6,425 nt of DNA from an uncultured Rhodanobacteraceae bacterium (GTDB lineage: Bacteria; Pseudomonadota; Gammaproteobacteria; Xanthomonadales; Rhodanobacteraceae): positions 1 to 6,425 of the forward strand of contig CAJXGK010000112.1 of NCBI GenBank assembly GCA_913053815.1. Direction: 5' to 3'. Below the pieces are notes generated by a model. It ran no database searches and had not been told where the DNA came from. It was given only the letters and a program-made list of their open reading frames with translations. Shown piece after piece: positions 1-6,318 of this stretch. The position numbers and the translations under genes are program-made. Each line of letters starts with the position of its first letter. The stretch's first letter is position 1.

Positions 1-450
1 CAGCGTGGAAGAGCTTCGATTTCGGCAGGAGGTGCACGAATGGACGCACCCGCCCCTCCCCCATGACCCCGATGTAGGGCAGCAGTTGGGTATTCCACTG
101 GACCAGACCCCCCGATCCGCCTGGAAACAGCACTCGGTGTGCAAGCGCTGGCTGACCTATATGCGGCCCAATGAGTATGACCACTCAAGCTGGTCAGTTA
201 CCCCGCCCCCCCTTTTCGAGGGGAAACGGGTTGCGGTCGCTAAATTGCAGCGCCGGGGTTACTCCGAGCCAAGTGCTGGTTCAGGCCTAACCATCCTTAA
301 GACCCTGATCCACAGCGCGGACAAACACTACGCAATTCATGGTCGGAAGATCTGTGCCCCACAGGGACACCGGGCTAACCGGATGGGCTACGTTGTGCCA
401 AGCCACAGCAGCATGAGCCTGGCCGAGGGACTGAATGTAGGTTGCTATTA
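1..450 (+). pseudogene. Decayed acyl-CoA dehydrogenase fragment (5' end outside the window)
   Basis: An open + frame (codons in phase with position 5) matches the N-terminal and middle domains of FAD-dependent acyl-CoA dehydrogenases, which oxidise acyl-CoA to enoyl-CoA. It opens with EELRFRQEVHEW, like the usual EELAFRxEVRxW start. About 50 residues then align without gaps to the family pattern, including W, W, PxEY and WSVT (WSVT at about 194-205). After LFE (to about 220) some 50-55 residues normally present are missing. The match resumes with GYSEPSAGS (257-283), then HY, G.K, GH.A and EG near 425-430 at the expected spacing. Many conserved residues are altered: GAGSD reads SAGSG, the TW of the KTWTT motif is lost, and the GG after PxEY is DH. 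The C-terminal helical domain is absent. A weak CCAK near 545-556 may be a further remnant. I infer a non-functional relic. The alignment is from memory of the family; the right boundary is approximate. Confidence 0.7.
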
Positions 451-576
451 CGGTGATCGCACCCATCTTCTGCGCCGCTTCGCATTATTGCCCTTGGTGC
501 TGCAGGACAGGTACGTATCGACGCACATTCAGAGGCGTGCTGAGTGCTGCGCGAAGCTCGATAAAGCTTACTACCC

Positions 577-584
577 GGGGAGGG
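577..584 (+). promoter_or_regulatory. Ribosome binding site fixing the AraC-family start
   Basis: GGGGAGGG lies 6 bases before the ATG at 591. It is the only strong purine tract near any possible start of this frame. The alternative ATG at 453 has none, and its extra 46 residues resemble no regulator N-terminus. Confidence 0.75.
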
Positions 585-590
585 CCGGAC

Positions 591-1433
591 ATGAAGCAAT
601 TAAACAGTGCGGGCGACAACAGACATCACATCGGCCACCAACGCATCATGTTGCTGACTCCGGATCGGGTCTTCTACCTGGGCTTGCTTGGAGCGCCTTC
701 GCTACGCAAATGCGGCGCGCTCATGCTATATGCCTCGCTGGACAGCCCCTTCAGCCTATGCCTGGACGGGGGCCATTGGGCGCAACGCGAGCTAGCAGTG
801 GTACCCCCACATGTTTGTCATCGTATCATTACCAATGCTCCGATGATCGCTTCGATCATGATTGAACCGGAAAGCGTCAATCTGACACGGCTTCCGGACG
901 TCTTCACCGGGCCTTCATGCGATGAAACGGCAACGTTGAACCGTATCCGTGAGGCCTACGCCTGCCTGCAAACCATCGACTATGAGCCACGAGTGAAAAC
1001 ACTCGATGTCGACTGTCTATTCTGGGGCCGGGCATTGGCTCCGCGGGCCCTGGATGCTCGCGTGGCGGCCATCATCAACAAGATCAGGCACGACCCTACC
1101 GGCCATTACAGCGCTTGCGCCTGTGCCGCAGAGTCGGGCTTATCTTTCTCGCACTTCTTGCACCTGTTCAAACAAGAAACCGGCGTCGCCTTCCGCAAAT
1201 TTCAAGCCTGGAAACGTGCCCGTGCCATGCTTTACCATGTTAATCGACGCGACGCACTCATCGATATTGCGCTGGATGTTGGCTATCCCGACTCGACCCA
1301 TTTCAGTCATACGATTCGACAGGTTTATGGTTTGCCACCTAGGGAAATCTTCGCCGGTTCGCGTCACTTGATGATCTTGCGGCAGGAACCGCTGCGGACG
1401 GATGCCTGGCAGCGGTCGCTCGCAGCCGCTTGA
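591..1433 (+). CDS. AraC/XylS-family transcriptional regulator
   Basis: This is a 280-residue protein. Residues 157-257 form an AraC-type DNA-binding domain with two helix-turn-helix units. The first is around 173-197 (AAESGLSFSHFLHLFKQETG). The second is around 222-250 and ends in the family signature GYPDSTHFSHTIRQVYGLPP. Residues 1 to about 150 are a divergent N-terminal domain, presumably for effector sensing or dimerisation; its VVPPHVCHRI stretch resembles the cupin-like region of such regulators. The length is normal for the family. The start at 591 is chosen for its strong Shine-Dalgarno site. The fused beta-oxidation gene follows on the same strand 69 bases after the stop, so the likely role is local control of the catabolic genes in response to substrate or an intermediate; this is inferred from position only. 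The effector is unknown. Family assignment is secure. Confidence 0.93.
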   Translation: MKQLNSAGDNRHHIGHQRIMLLTPDRVFYLGLLGAPSLRKCGALMLYASLDSPFSLCLDGGHWAQRELAVVPPHVCHRIITNAPMIASIMIEPESVNLTRLPDVFTGPSCDETATLNRIREAYACLQTIDYEPRVKTLDVDCLFWGRALAPRALDARVAAIINKIRHDPTGHYSACACAAESGLSFSHFLHLFKQETGVAFRKFQAWKRARAMLYHVNRRDALIDIALDVGYPDSTHFSHTIRQVYGLPPREIFAGSRHLMILRQEPLRTDAWQRSLAAA

Positions 1434-1488
1434 TAGACATTACCCATGCCAGCTCCGGTATCGACAGACTGGCAAACTACACAGAAAC

Positions 1489-1494
1489 AGAGGA
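1489..1494 (+). promoter_or_regulatory. Ribosome binding site supporting the GTG start at 1503
   Basis: AGAGGA ends 8 bases before GTG at 1503. The in-frame ATG at 1446 has no purine-rich site upstream (its leader is TGATAGACATTACCC). The GTG start also places [18 protein letters not shown], typical of a hydratase N-terminus, right at the beginning. Confidence 0.65.
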
Positions 1495-1502
1495 CACGGA
1501 CC

Positions 1503-3641
1503 GTGGAAAAGAATCGGGTGACCCTGGAAAAGCGCGGCACCTTCGCCTTGGTATGCGTCGATAACCCACCGGTGAATGCCATCTCGCGGGACGTGCGTGC
1601 GGGACTCATCACGGTCTTGCGGCAGATCGCCGTCGACCCTGACATTGCCGCAATTATCCTGTATTGCGCAGGCCGTACCTTTATCGCGGGTGCTGACATC
1701 GCCGAATTTGCTTCGATGCAGCCGTTGGCAGCGGATATTCATGAGTTATTCGATCTGATCGAAAATTGTGGGCGACCTGTGGTGGCCGCGCTGCATGGCA
1801 CCGCGTTGGGCGGCGGTCTGGAGTTAGCGTTGGTCTGCAACTTCCGCGTGGCCCTGCGTTCCGCCAGAATCGGCTTACCGGAAGTTCGCCTGGGACTGTT
1901 GCCGGGCGGCGGCGGCACGCAACGCCTGCCACGCCTGGCCGGTGCTAAAACAGCATTGAAGATAATCCTAACCGGAGTGCAAGTCCCGGCCGACAAGGCG
2001 CTTGCACTCGGCATCATCGACGAAGTGGTTGATGGTGATCTGCTCGAAGCGGCCATTGCCTATACCGAGCGCGTGCTGAGCGCAGGCTGCACGCTACGGC
2101 GTGCCAGTGCTCTATCGGTTAACCCGGACTCGGTATCGGCGGACTTGTTCAAGCAGGCACGCCAGGCGCTGGCTCAGCGGCCCAACGGTAACCCGGCACC
2201 TGCACGCATCATCACCTGTGTCGAAGCAGCGGTGACGCAACCTTTCGAGCAAGGTATGGCGACTGAACAACGTTTGTTTGCCGAATGTCTGCGTTCCCCC
2301 GCGTCAGCAGCCCTGCGCCACCGCTTCTTCGCCGAACGCGAGGTGACCAAGATTCCCGGCCTAGTGGTGAACCTGCCATTGCGGCCAATTCAACGCGTAG
2401 GGGTAGTGGGTGCCGGCACCATGGGCGGCGGTATTGCAATGAACTTCGTAAACGCCGGGATCCCTGTGGTGATCGTCGAAGCCAGCCAAGCCGCGCTCGA
2501 CCGCGGCTTAAGCATCGTCCGCAAGAACTACGAGGCGACGGCGGCCAAGGGCCGTATTACGGGCGAACAGATTAAGCAGTATATGGGACGGCTCAGCGGG
2601 TCGCTGGACTACGCTGACCTTGCCGACTGTGACTTAGTTATCGAGGCTGTGTTTGAGGACATGGAGCTGAAAAAACGAGTTTGCGCGCAGCTCAGTAAAA
2701 TCTGCAAGCCAGGTGCGATCATTGCCTCCAACACATCCACCCTAGACGTAGATGTGCTGGCCGAGGCCTATGGCCGGTCTGCCAACGTGTTGGGCATGCA
2801 TTTCTTTAGTCCGGCCAATGTAATGCGACTGCTGGAAGTGGTGCGCGGGGCCAAGACCGCACCCGATGTTCTGGCCACGGTGGTGAAGCTGGCCCGGACC
2901 ATCGGTAAGGTGCCGGTGGTGTCAGGCATGTGCCATGGCTTCATCGGCAACCGTATGGCGGAGAGCTACCTGCGCGAATCCGAACGACTACTGCTGGAGG
3001 GCGCTACGCCGCAGCAGGTCGACGCGGCAGTCCAGTCGCTGGGTATGCCAATGGGGCCGTTCCGCATGCTCGACATGGCTGGCGTGGACGTGGTGGCCAA
3101 GGTAGCGCTTGAACAAGGCAAGAACGGACTTCTACCACTGGACCCTTGCTACCAGGCGGTAGTTCTGAAGCTGATGGAACTAGGCCGGTACGGGCAGAAG
3201 AGCGGCCGCGGCTTCTATCGCTATGAGGGACGCACGCCAATGGCCGATCCGATTGTCGGGAAGATTTGCACTGAACTTGCCTCTCGCCACGGTATTGCAT
3301 ACCGCGACGACATCAGCGCACAGGAGATTATCGAGCGCTGTTTTTACCCATTGATCAATGAGGCTGCGAAGATCCTGGAAGAAGGTATCGCCTACCGTCC
3401 GGGTGACATTGACGTGGTGTGGATCAATGGCTACGGTTTCCCCGACTATTTGGGTGGGCCGCTGTTCTGGGCTGATACGCTTGGTCTTGCCAACATCGCG
3501 GCACGCATAGACCATTACGCCGTGCAACTCGGTAATGCTTACGGCTATTGGCACCGAGCCGCGCTATTGATGCGCTTGGCCGACCAGGGCCGCGGTTTTT
3601 CCGATCTGACTGCGGACGAGCTGAATCATGCCCACGGATGA
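1503..3641 (+). CDS. Fused enoyl-CoA hydratase / 3-hydroxyacyl-CoA dehydrogenase (FadB/FadJ-like)
   Basis: This 712-residue cytoplasmic enzyme should carry out two consecutive beta-oxidation steps: hydration of 2-enoyl-CoA, then NAD-dependent oxidation of 3-hydroxyacyl-CoA. Residues 1 to about 190 are a crotonase domain, with the oxyanion-hole segment AGADI (62-66) and both catalytic glutamates, E107 in GGGLE and E127 in LPEVRLG. A linker follows to about 295. The NAD-binding Rossmann domain begins [13 protein letters not shown] (GxGxxG at 303-308). SNTST has S409 and N410; H433 ([15 protein letters not shown]) and E445 form the dehydrogenase dyad, and GFIGNR carries N483. Two C-terminal 3-hydroxyacyl-CoA dehydrogenase domains follow, about 480-580 and 605-700. 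All key residues are present, so both activities should be intact. FadB or FadJ normally pairs with a thiolase (FadA/FadI); none is in this window, so the pathway step served is uncertain. An alternative ATG at 1446 would add 19 unconserved residues. Confidence 0.93.
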   Translation: MEKNRVTLEKRGTFALVCVDNPPVNAISRDVRAGLITVLRQIAVDPDIAAIILYCAGRTFIAGADIAEFASMQPLAADIHELFDLIENCGRPVVAALHGTALGGGLELALVCNFRVALRSARIGLPEVRLGLLPGGGGTQRLPRLAGAKTALKIILTGVQVPADKALALGIIDEVVDGDLLEAAIAYTERVLSAGCTLRRASALSVNPDSVSADLFKQARQALAQRPNGNPAPARIITCVEAAVTQPFEQGMATEQRLFAECLRSPASAALRHRFFAEREVTKIPGLVVNLPLRPIQRVGVVGAGTMGGGIAMNFVNAGIPVVIVEASQAALDRGLSIVRKNYEATAAKGRITGEQIKQYMGRLSGSLDYADLADCDLVIEAVFEDMELKKRVCAQLSKICKPGAIIASNTSTLDVDVLAEAYGRSANVLGMHFFSPANVMRLLEVVRGAKTAPDVLATVVKLARTIGKVPVVSGMCHGFIGNRMAESYLRESERLLLEGATPQQVDAAVQSLGMPMGPFRMLDMAGVDVVAKVALEQGKNGLLPLDPCYQAVVLKLMELGRYGQKSGRGFYRYEGRTPMADPIVGKICTELASRHGIAYRDDISAQEIIERCFYPLINEAAKILEEGIAYRPGDIDVVWINGYGFPDYLGGPLFWADTLGLANIAARIDHYAVQLGNAYGYWHRAALLMRLADQGRGFSDLTADELNHAHG

Positions 3642-3679
3642 GCACCGAGAGCTCTCGTTTCGCCTCGTGTTCACCGGAG

Positions 3680-3751
3680 GTAGTAGATACCAAAGAATCG
3701 TAGTGTTCGGAACCGTGTGGGGACGTCTGGGCACCTCGATAAATCTACTAC
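3680..3751 (+). repeat. Spaced 9-bp perfect inverted repeat
   Basis: GTAGTAGAT (3680-3688) is mirrored by ATCTACTAC (3743-3751), with 54 bases between. It sits in the 234-base gap between the hydratase/dehydrogenase and the hydrolase. The arms could be widely spaced operator half-sites or a chance match; a 9-bp match in a region this size is only modestly surprising. Confidence 0.3.
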
Positions 3752-3783
3752 GCGGCCCAATTCCTGCGTTACGCCCTCACTCA

Positions 3784-3811
3784 TTGCTAGGCTACCTATT
3801 TAATATATATC
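3784..3811 (+). promoter_or_regulatory. Possible promoter for the hydrolase gene
   Basis: The AT-rich run TTTAATATATATCG follows a TTGCTA box (3784-3789). With a 16-base spacer the -10 would be TATATC (3806-3811). The local drop in GC content and the 234-base gap from the previous gene favour a separate promoter, but both boxes are imperfect. Confidence 0.3.
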
Positions 3812-3837
3812 GTAAACCTGCCACGCGGTACTTTGCA

Positions 3838-3865
3838 CTCGAACCGTTCGCTACGGTTTTTCGAG
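3838..3865 (+). promoter_or_regulatory. Hairpin overlapping the hydrolase ribosome binding site
   Basis: CTCGAACCGT (3838-3847) pairs with ACGGTT (3853-3858) and, after a three-T bulge, CGAG (3862-3865), leaving the loop TCGCT. The 3' strand contains most of the GAGG (3863-3866) that serves as Shine-Dalgarno site for the ATG at 3876. The inner stem followed by five T's also resembles a weak terminator. Either reading could attenuate hydrolase expression. The structure is visible in the sequence; the function is inferred. Confidence 0.4.
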
Positions 3866-3875
3866 GTACCCGTCT

Positions 3876-4763
3876 ATGAAGTTGCAACGATTCAACGGCA
3901 GTGGGGGGGTAACGCTGACGGCTGATGTTGGCGGCCATCCGTCCCGGCCGGCCGTTGTGCTGCTGCATGGCGGTGGTCAGACCCGGCACTCTTGGAACAA
4001 ATTTGCGCATCGTCTGGTCCGACTCAATTACTACGTTGTGTCCCTGGATCTACGCGGCCATGGCGACAGCGACTGGGCGCTCGATGGCGATTACCGACTT
4101 GATGCCTTTGTAGCCGACCTTCATGGGGTACTCGGCCAGTTGCAGCAACCGCCGGTACTGATCGGCGCATCGCTGGGTGGTCTCATCTCGCTACTGGCGG
4201 TAGGTGAACACCCTCGCAAGGTAGTCGCCCAGGGATTGGTGTTAGTCGATGTCGTACCGCGGATGGAGGCAATCGGCCTGCGCCGTATCCAGGAGTTTAT
4301 GCGTGCCAACCTGGATGGCTTCGCGACGCTCGAAGAAGTGGCCGCTGTGGTCTCGGCCTATCTTCCACAACGCGCCAAGCCACCCAATCCGGATGGGTTA
4401 CGCAAGAACGTCCGCTTGGCCGAAGACGGTCGCTGGTACTGGCATTGGGATCCAGCGCTGGTAACCAGTGATCGGCGTTTGGGTGGATCTGTTGATAGGC
4501 AGCGGTTGTGGTTGGCCGCCCGGCAAGTACAGCTACCGACCCTGCTGGTACACGGCAAGCTAAGTGACGTAGTTAGCCGGGAAGGTGTTGATGACCTGTT
4601 GGCGCTGATTGCGGGGGCACAGGCTGTCGAGGTCAATGGGGCTGGCCACATGGTGGCCGGCGACCAGAACGATGCATTCAACGATGCGATCGAGCACTTT
4701 CTCTCCGTATCCCCCGAGTCGGCCGTAAATCGCAGCGGCAATTCTAGAGACGCGTCGGTTTAA
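3876..4763 (+). CDS. Alpha/beta-fold hydrolase
   Basis: This 295-residue cytoplasmic protein has no signal peptide. Features in order: oxyanion-hole motif HGGG (31-34), the segment SLDLRGHGDSDW (56-67) typical of the family, nucleophile elbow GASLGG with Ser99, then a cap region (about 125-215) rich in charged and aromatic residues. The catalytic acid is probably Asp231 in VHGKLSD and the base His258 in GAGHMV. The triad is complete and the length is standard. Such proteins cleave esters, thioesters or C-C bonds; the substrate cannot be read from the motifs. Its place downstream of a beta-oxidation enzyme suggests release or ring opening of a pathway intermediate, or a CoA-thioester hydrolase role (inference). 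The ATG at 3876 has GAGG 9 bases upstream, partly inside a hairpin. The last 15 or so residues after HFLSVSPES are low-complexity and probably disordered. Confidence 0.88.
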   Translation: MKLQRFNGSGGVTLTADVGGHPSRPAVVLLHGGGQTRHSWNKFAHRLVRLNYYVVSLDLRGHGDSDWALDGDYRLDAFVADLHGVLGQLQQPPVLIGASLGGLISLLAVGEHPRKVVAQGLVLVDVVPRMEAIGLRRIQEFMRANLDGFATLEEVAAVVSAYLPQRAKPPNPDGLRKNVRLAEDGRWYWHWDPALVTSDRRLGGSVDRQRLWLAARQVQLPTLLVHGKLSDVVSREGVDDLLALIAGAQAVEVNGAGHMVAGDQNDAFNDAIEHFLSVSPESAVNRSGNSRDASV

Positions 4764-4769
4764 GTTGTG

Positions 4770-4783
4770 CCGCCGTGTGGCGG
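4770..4783 (+). terminator. Weak hairpin after the hydrolase stop
   Basis: CCGCC (4770-4774), loop GTGT, GGCGG (4779-4783), beginning 7 bases after the stop codon. A wider pairing of GTGCC (4767-4771) with GGCAC (4789-4793) is the alternative. There is no T tract, so intrinsic termination is doubtful. Confidence 0.25.
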
Positions 4784-4942
4784 TGGATGGCACTACTCGT
4801 CGCAGGCGGTTTACGTTACCGGCTGGCGTCCCTCAGTTTAATTGTGTGGCAGCATTCCGTTGAGAACCGAATCGTTCATTTTTGTGCTGCGTTCGGCATC
4901 CATGACCCCTACACCACCAATGTCACTATTCAGATGTGGGGA

Positions 4943-4999
4943 GCAGGGATTTAATGGGTCTTGGCTTACCACGTTGCCAGCCATGACCCAATTCCCTGC
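4943..4999. repeat. Long imperfect inverted repeat (57-base hairpin)
   Basis: Three stacked stems share one axis. GCAGGGA (4943-4949) pairs with TCCCTGC (4993-4999). TGGGTC (4955-4960) pairs with GACCCA (4985-4990). TGGCT (4962-4966) pairs with AGCCA (4979-4983). They are separated by a TTTAA/AT internal loop and a single T/T mismatch, with a 12-base terminal loop. Eighteen pairs over 57 bases is unlikely by chance. No T run follows on either strand, so it is not an obvious intrinsic terminator. It could be an RNA structure, a remnant of a small palindromic mobile element, or a dispersed intergenic repeat. Confidence 0.65.
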
Positions 5000-5114
5000 C
5001 CATCAGGAAATTGCAGCATGCGCCGAACCGGTATCAAAGTGCGACGGCTTGGAAATCAAGAGCTAAGCTAAACTACTAGAACTACGTTTAGGGAGTGGCC
5101 ACAACAGTAGAGCT

Positions 5115-5151
5115 AAGCCCTGAAATCCAGGAGAGTTGGATTTCAGGGCTT
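5115..5151 (-). terminator. Perfect 15-bp hairpin downstream of the DUF3034-like gene
   Basis: AAGCCCTGAAATCCA (5115-5129) and TGGATTTCAGGGCTT (5137-5151) are exact reverse complements around a 7-base loop. The hairpin starts 28 bases past the - strand stop codon. Position and stability suit a transcription terminator, which could act from both sides in this convergent arrangement. The U tract is only the TT that closes the stem, so termination may be weak or the hairpin may mainly stabilise the 3' end. Confidence 0.65.
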
Positions 5152-5179
5152 GTGAGTTACTGCGGAAGTACGGAAGCTT

Positions 5180-6132
5180 TCAGAATTGATATTGCAAACT
5201 GACGCCCCAGCCGGCTCCCAGCGACTCCGCGTTGACTCCACTTGCCAAGGCTTCATAGAGGTTCGTTGGACCGGTGTTCAAATAAGCGACCACCACAGTA
5301 AATTTGGGTGTCGGCATCCAGGCTAAACTAACACCGTATATCGAATGGTTTTTCATTATCCGACCAAGCCTGTCATAACCTACATTATAAGAACCGAGGT
5401 ACTCCACACCTAGCCCCAAGTATCCCGACAAGAAACTGGGTGCGGGCAAACCGATACCGATCGAACCGAAGGGAAACGAAGCGCGCTGTGTACCATATCC
5501 TGCGAAACCGATCAGATAGCCCTTGGTCCAGCGCTCGCCTATTGTCACGGACACCGGCAACGGTAGGCCCACGTTCTTGTAAAAATTCTCGCTGGCAACG
5601 ATATAATAGTCTTCGCCGCTGTTATTCGGATACAATTTGCTGCCGCCAAGTACAGGTACGAAAGTAGGTATTTTTGGCGAATTATCGGTATTCTTGGAAA
5701 GGATCCCCGCAGAGATAGCCGGCATCAGGGGAAAGAGCTGGCTTTCCTTGATCAGTTGCAACTTTGCAGTAAGAATTTGGAAATTAACCACGCCGGCCCC
5801 CGTCGCCTTGGTGGCATTCACCAAGCTATGGCTCAAGCCTACTTCGAAACGATTATAGAAAGACATATCGACAGCAATGCCGTCCTGGAATCCGGTAACG
5901 ATATATGCCAATAACCAAATTGCGGCTTGCCGACTATATTCGAACCGTTCAGGCCACCACCGGCTTTTTTGATTGGATTGGCGACAAAAGCCGTCGGGTT
6001 GAGCCCACCCCCACCAACGCCTTGAAGGGTGGAAAAAGGTGGACCTGCGAAGGCCGACATGGATACCACCACTCCCCCTCCCAAGGCCAGTACGAAACAG
6101 CATCTACGTGAAATTGTCTTTAAATTTAACAT
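5180..6132 (-). pseudogene. Frameshifted DUF3034-like exported protein, probable outer-membrane barrel
   Basis: Two - strand frames make one protein of about 317 residues. The first runs from ATG at 6132 (AGGAGG 8 bases upstream, complement of 6141-6146) to about residue 82. It begins with a signal peptide: RR near residue 9, a hydrophobic core, and likely cleavage after AFA at 29. GVGGGGLNP (38-46) follows, a motif I associate with DUF3034, then GGGLNGS and GKPQFGYWHISLPDS. The second frame continues from about 5884 with DGIAVDMSFYNRFEVG and runs to a TGA at 5180-5182. It is rich in alternating hydrophobic and aromatic stretches and ends SLQYQF, with the terminal Phe typical of outer-membrane proteins. 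The shift, equal to one missing base or two extra, lies near 5884-5889. The function of DUF3034 is unknown to me; its location beside acyl-CoA genes hints at uptake or surface binding of a hydrophobic substrate. It may be a true mutation or a sequencing error. Phenol-MetA-type barrel proteins are an alternative family. Confidence 0.75.
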
Positions 6133-6176
6133 AAAACAGTCCTCCTCTCTTGTATTTCCAACTTGCTACTTGCCGA

Positions 6177-6241
6177 GTCACTCTTTTGCATAAAATCGGA
6201 GCCCATGTTGGCTGAATGCCTATTTATAGCTAAAGAGTGAC
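6177..6241. repeat. 10-bp perfect inverted repeat upstream of the DUF3034-like gene
   Basis: GTCACTCTTT (6177-6186) and AAAGAGTGAC (6232-6241) are exact reverse complements separated by 45 bases. They lie 45 and 100 bases upstream of the - strand start codon. Such spacing, about four to five helical turns between arms, fits paired operator sites for a looping regulator or the base of a long stem in the leader RNA. Chance is possible but less likely than for the 9-bp repeat at 3680. Confidence 0.5.
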
Positions 6242-6243
6242 CA
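6228..6243 (-). promoter_or_regulatory. Possible sigma-54 promoter for the DUF3034-like gene
   Basis: Read on the - strand, TGGTCACTCTTTAGCT carries GG, ten bases, then GC, the invariant spacing of -24/-12 promoters. It keeps the outer TGG and final GCT of the consensus but lacks the usual CAC and TTGC. Transcription would begin near 6217, giving an 85-base leader. The site overlaps one arm of the 10-bp inverted repeat. GG-N10-GC alone is common, so this is weak. No good sigma-70 pair was found, although TATAAA occurs at 6222-6227 on the same strand. Confidence 0.25.
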
Positions 6244-6246
6244 TGT

Positions 6247-6265
6247 TGTTTCCACAGGGGAAACA
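6247..6265 (-). terminator. Small hairpin after the acyl-CoA synthetase gene
   Basis: TGTTTCC (6247-6253), loop ACAGG, GGAAACA (6259-6265). It lies 53 bases past the - strand stop codon of the synthetase and upstream of the DUF3034-like gene. There is no T run on the - strand. It could be a weak terminator or a palindromic protein-binding site. Confidence 0.3.
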
Positions 6266-6318
6266 CGATTCAGCTTTAAAGGCCCGACTGTTAATAGCCA
6301 CCCAGACCTGCCTTGCGC

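Larger units (their letters stand above)
4764..5179. other. 416-base intergenic region without a convincing gene
   Basis: This lies between the convergent hydrolase (+) and DUF3034-like (-) genes. I see no reading frame with recognisable protein features. The longest open frame (4842-5066, +, TTG start) has no ribosome binding site, and its middle is occupied by a hairpin. What it does hold is structure: a short hairpin just after the hydrolase stop, a long imperfect hairpin at 4943-4999, a 10-base direct repeat at 5059 and 5109, and a perfect 15-bp hairpin at 5115-5151. The density of repeats and lower GC content would suit a mobile-element remnant or a structured RNA, but neither is shown. 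Confidence 0.6.

Noticed and set aside
206..220. C-run and GGGG as a hairpin or phase-variation tract
   Set aside because: The seven-C run codes for the PPP stretch at the edge of the internal deletion in the relic. The CCCC/GGGG pairing is too short to call a structure, and there is no functional gene to switch.
453..590. Upstream ATG extension of the AraC gene
   Set aside because: No ribosome binding site, a cysteine-rich leader unlike regulators, and a much better start at 591.
450..865. Continuation of the acyl-CoA dehydrogenase-like frame as a 286-residue gene
   Set aside because: Beyond about 450 the frame loses clear family similarity and from 591 it overlaps the well-supported AraC gene in another frame. 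The open frame there is a by-product of GC-rich coding DNA. A weak CCAK match near 545-556 is noted but not enough.
1446..1502. ATG at 1446 as start of the hydratase/dehydrogenase
   Set aside because: No Shine-Dalgarno site, and the 19 added residues are not part of the crotonase fold. GTG at 1503 has AGAGGA at good spacing.
3628..3879. 83-codon frame overlapping the end of the hydratase gene and the ATG of the hydrolase
   Set aside because: The ATGA overlap at 3876-3879 looks like translational coupling, but the protein resembles nothing I know, its start lacks a ribosome binding site, and the frame crosses AT-rich promoter-like DNA and a hairpin.
4842..5066. 74-codon frame in the intergenic region
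   Set aside because: TTG start without ribosome binding site, no protein-like pattern, and a 57-base hairpin in the middle.
5878..5895. Programmed ribosomal frameshifting in the DUF3034-like gene
   Set aside because: No slippery heptamer or A/T homopolymer at the site, and there is no family precedent I know of.
5839..6132. 97-residue and 307-residue frames as two separate - strand genes
   Set aside because: The first loses family similarity after residue 82 and the second gains it at the same place, so they are two pieces of one frameshifted gene. The upstream part of the longer frame is out-of-phase translation of the signal peptide region.
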